Assembly (NCBI GenBank): GCA_041612095.1 | Contig: JBFJJW010000062.1 | Location: 1-15,010, forward strand | DNA length: 15,010 nt | Origin: Solimonas sp041612095 | GTDB lineage: Bacteria; Pseudomonadota; Gammaproteobacteria; Nevskiales; Nevskiaceae | Direction of reading: 5' to 3' | In this document: piece by piece, positions 13,577 through 15,010 of the stretch | How the letters are laid out: each line of letters begins with the position of its first letter | Numbering within the stretch: position 1 is the stretch's first letter | Notes under the pieces: generated by a model | What the model was told of the DNA's origin: nothing | Database searches by the model: none | What the model saw: only the letters and a program-made list of their open reading frames with translations | Program-made: the position numbers and the translations under genes

Positions 13577-14920
13577 CTACTTCAGCAGGGCGGAGAGCAG
13601 AATCCAGAGAATGCTCGCGGGTGCCAGAAAGCGCAGCACAAACAACCACAACGGGGCCCACGGCTGATGCAGGCTGCCTTCATTGGACAGGTGATGCGTG
13701 GCCGGTTTGGCCCAGACCCAGCCGACAAACAGCGCGGTGAACAGCCCCCCCACCGGCAGCAGGATGTTGTTGGACAGGAAGTCCATCAGGTCGAACCAGT
13801 TCTTGCCGAACAGCGTGAAGCCATTCCACAAACCAAACGATAGCGACGCGGGTACGCCAAGCAGGAAGCAGATCACGGCGGCGACGATGACCGTGCGCCG
13901 CCGGTCGAAGCAGTGTTCGTCCACGAAGTAGGCGACCATCGGCTCAAGAATGGAGATCGCCGAGGTCAGGGCGGCGATGCCCAGCAGCGCGAAGAACAGC
14001 ACTGCGAACAGCTCACCGAACGGCATCGATGCAAACACGGCCGGTAACGTGATGAAGGTCAGTCCAGGACCGGCGCTGGGATTGAAGCCAAACGCGAACA
14101 CGGCCGGCAATATCATCAGGCCCGCCAGCACCGCCGCGCTGGAGTCGAGCAGGACTACCGTCAGCGCTGACGACGGCAGGTTCTCGTTCTTCGGCAGGTA
14201 GGAGCCGTAGGTCAGCAGCGTGCCCATGCCGATCGAGAGCGAAAAGAAGGCCTGCGAGATTGCGTCAAAGAAGGTCTGTGCGCTGACCTTGCTGAAGTCG
14301 GGCACCAGATAGAACGCCAGTCCTTTGGCAGCGCCTGGCAGGGTCAGCGAGCGTGCAACCAGGATCAGCAGAATGATGAACAGCGCCGGCATCAGGATCT
14401 TGTTCCAGCGCTCGATGCCCTTGGCGATGCCGCCGACGACGATCCATGCGGTCAGGCCCATGAAGATCCCGGCATAGACGATGGGCTGGATCGGGTCCGA
14501 AACGAAACTGCCAAACGCGGCCTCCAGCACCTTGGGGTCGCTGCTGAGCAGGCTGCCGCTTGCGGCGCGCACGACGTAGGCCAGGGTCCAGCCGGCGACG
14601 ACGATATAGAACGACAGAATGATGAAGCCGGTGAACACGCCGAGGAAGCCGACTCCGGCCCAGCGGCTGCCGCCCAGCGCGCGGAACGCGCCGACCGGAT
14701 TGCGCTGCGCGGTGCGGCCCACCACCATCTCAGCCAGCGCCAGCGAAACCCCGAACGCGACGATGATGCCGAGGTAGATCAGCAGGAACGCGCCGCCGCC
14801 GTTGGTGCCGGTGACGTACGGAAACCGCCAGATGTTGCCCAGGCCGATGGCCGAGCCGGCAGCGGCCAGCACGAAGCCGACGCTCGAGCGCCACTGTCCG
14901 CGGTGTGACCCCTCCGCCAC
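13577..14920 (-). CDS. NSS-family sodium-dependent amino-acid transporter
   Basis: This 447-residue membrane protein belongs to the neurotransmitter:sodium symporter (SNF, LeuT-fold) family. The hallmark GSAIGLGNIWRFPY (22-35) in the first helix forms part of the Na+ and substrate sites. It is followed by NGGGAFLLIYLG, IERWNKILMPALFIILL and SQAFFSLSIGMGTLLTYGSY, which are helix 5-6 landmarks. About eleven or twelve hydrophobic segments are visible, normal for bacterial members such as LeuT or TnaT. Substrate is unknown. The start is a GTG three bases after the stop of the preceding gene (TGAGGC before it), giving the usual HRGQWRSSVGF lead-in. It is probably cotranscribed with the AGCS gene. 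Confidence 0.93.
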   Translation of the reverse strand: MAEGSHRGQWRSSVGFVLAAAGSAIGLGNIWRFPYVTGTNGGGAFLLIYLGIIVAFGVSLALAEMVVGRTAQRNPVGAFRALGGSRWAGVGFLGVFTGFIILSFYIVVAGWTLAYVVRAASGSLLSSDPKVLEAAFGSFVSDPIQPIVYAGIFMGLTAWIVVGGIAKGIERWNKILMPALFIILLILVARSLTLPGAAKGLAFYLVPDFSKVSAQTFFDAISQAFFSLSIGMGTLLTYGSYLPKNENLPSSALTVVLLDSSAAVLAGLMILPAVFAFGFNPSAGPGLTFITLPAVFASMPFGELFAVLFFALLGIAALTSAISILEPMVAYFVDEHCFDRRRTVIVAAVICFLLGVPASLSFGLWNGFTLFGKNWFDLMDFLSNNILLPVGGLFTALFVGWVWAKPATHHLSNEGSLHQPWAPLWLFVLRFLAPASILWILLSALLK

Positions 14921-14923
14921 GCC

Positions 14924-15010
14924 TCAGCGGGCTCGCAGCTGCACGTGCTCGCCCACCCAGTCCATGATCCGCCGCAGCTCGTCGTAGTCCGGGTGGCGCA
15001 GACGCACCCA
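14924..15010 (-). CDS. Unidentified gene, C-terminal 28 codons only
   Basis: A frame open to the right edge ends with TGA at 14924-14926, three bases before the NSS transporter start. The visible tail, LRHPDYDELRRIMDWVGEHV, looks like an amphipathic C-terminal helix. It is loosely like the ends of LysR-type regulators, but that is too little to name it. Its close spacing to the transporter start suggests the same operon. Confidence 0.5.
   Translation of the reverse strand, partial: WVRLRHPDYDELRRIMDWVGEHVQLRAR

Noticed and set aside
12425..13843. Plus-strand open frame of 472 codons opposite the AGCS symporter
   Set aside because: Composition (Gln, His, Arg, Gly rich) is that of a shadow frame, no domain is seen, and it spans the junction of two well-supported transporter genes.
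1..15010. CRISPR arrays, tRNA genes, insertion sequences, phage or toxin-antitoxin genes
   Set aside because: I looked for regular direct repeats, tRNA-like folds, transposase motifs and small paired genes, and found none that could be supported.

Overview
This GC-rich window looks like chromosomal core genome from a gammaproteobacterium, probably close to the Xanthomonadales, Nevskiales or Chromatiales. The strongest pointers are the zapA - 6S RNA - 5-formyl-THF cyclo-ligase order, the proC-yggT-metX-metW cluster and a SohB-type inner-membrane peptidase. I see no insertion sequence, phage gene, CRISPR array or tRNA. The order at genus level cannot be settled from the sequence alone.

Layout. 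(1) Positions 1-2678, minus strand: proC, a YggT-family membrane protein, metX and the start of metW form a tight proline/methionine operon with 1-7 base junctions. (2) 2755-4335, plus strand: ilvA, divergent from proC. A possible nine-codon leader ORF overlaps its GTG start. (3) 4339-6178, minus strand: a ZapB-like coiled-coil protein and zapA, then 6S RNA (ssrS), then ygfA and an EVE-domain gene. The 3' arm of 6S RNA overlaps the first codons of ygfA. (4) 6187-9420, minus strand: sohB, a PEBP/YbhB-family protein and a DegP/DegQ-type periplasmic protease, closed by a clear intrinsic terminator. The protease frame is cut by an in-frame TAG just before its catalytic Asp. (5) 9558-10724, plus strand: an OmpA-family outer-membrane protein with calcium-binding type linker repeats, divergent from sohB. 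(6) 10779-15010, minus strand: the tail of an unidentified gene, an NSS-family Na+ transporter, an AGCS-family Na+/alanine-type symporter with an unusual soluble insertion, and hemH.

How the parts fit. The window is mostly housekeeping: amino-acid synthesis (proC, metX, metW, ilvA), division (zapA, ZapB-like), folate and growth-phase control (ygfA, 6S RNA), envelope quality control (sohB, protease), cell-wall anchoring (OmpA-like), haem synthesis (hemH) and Na+-driven amino-acid uptake. I do not see a convincing new multi-gene system. The points most worth a second look are the broken or recoded protease, the 6S RNA/ygfA overlap, the terminator lying directly before the zap genes, and the insertion in the AGCS symporter.
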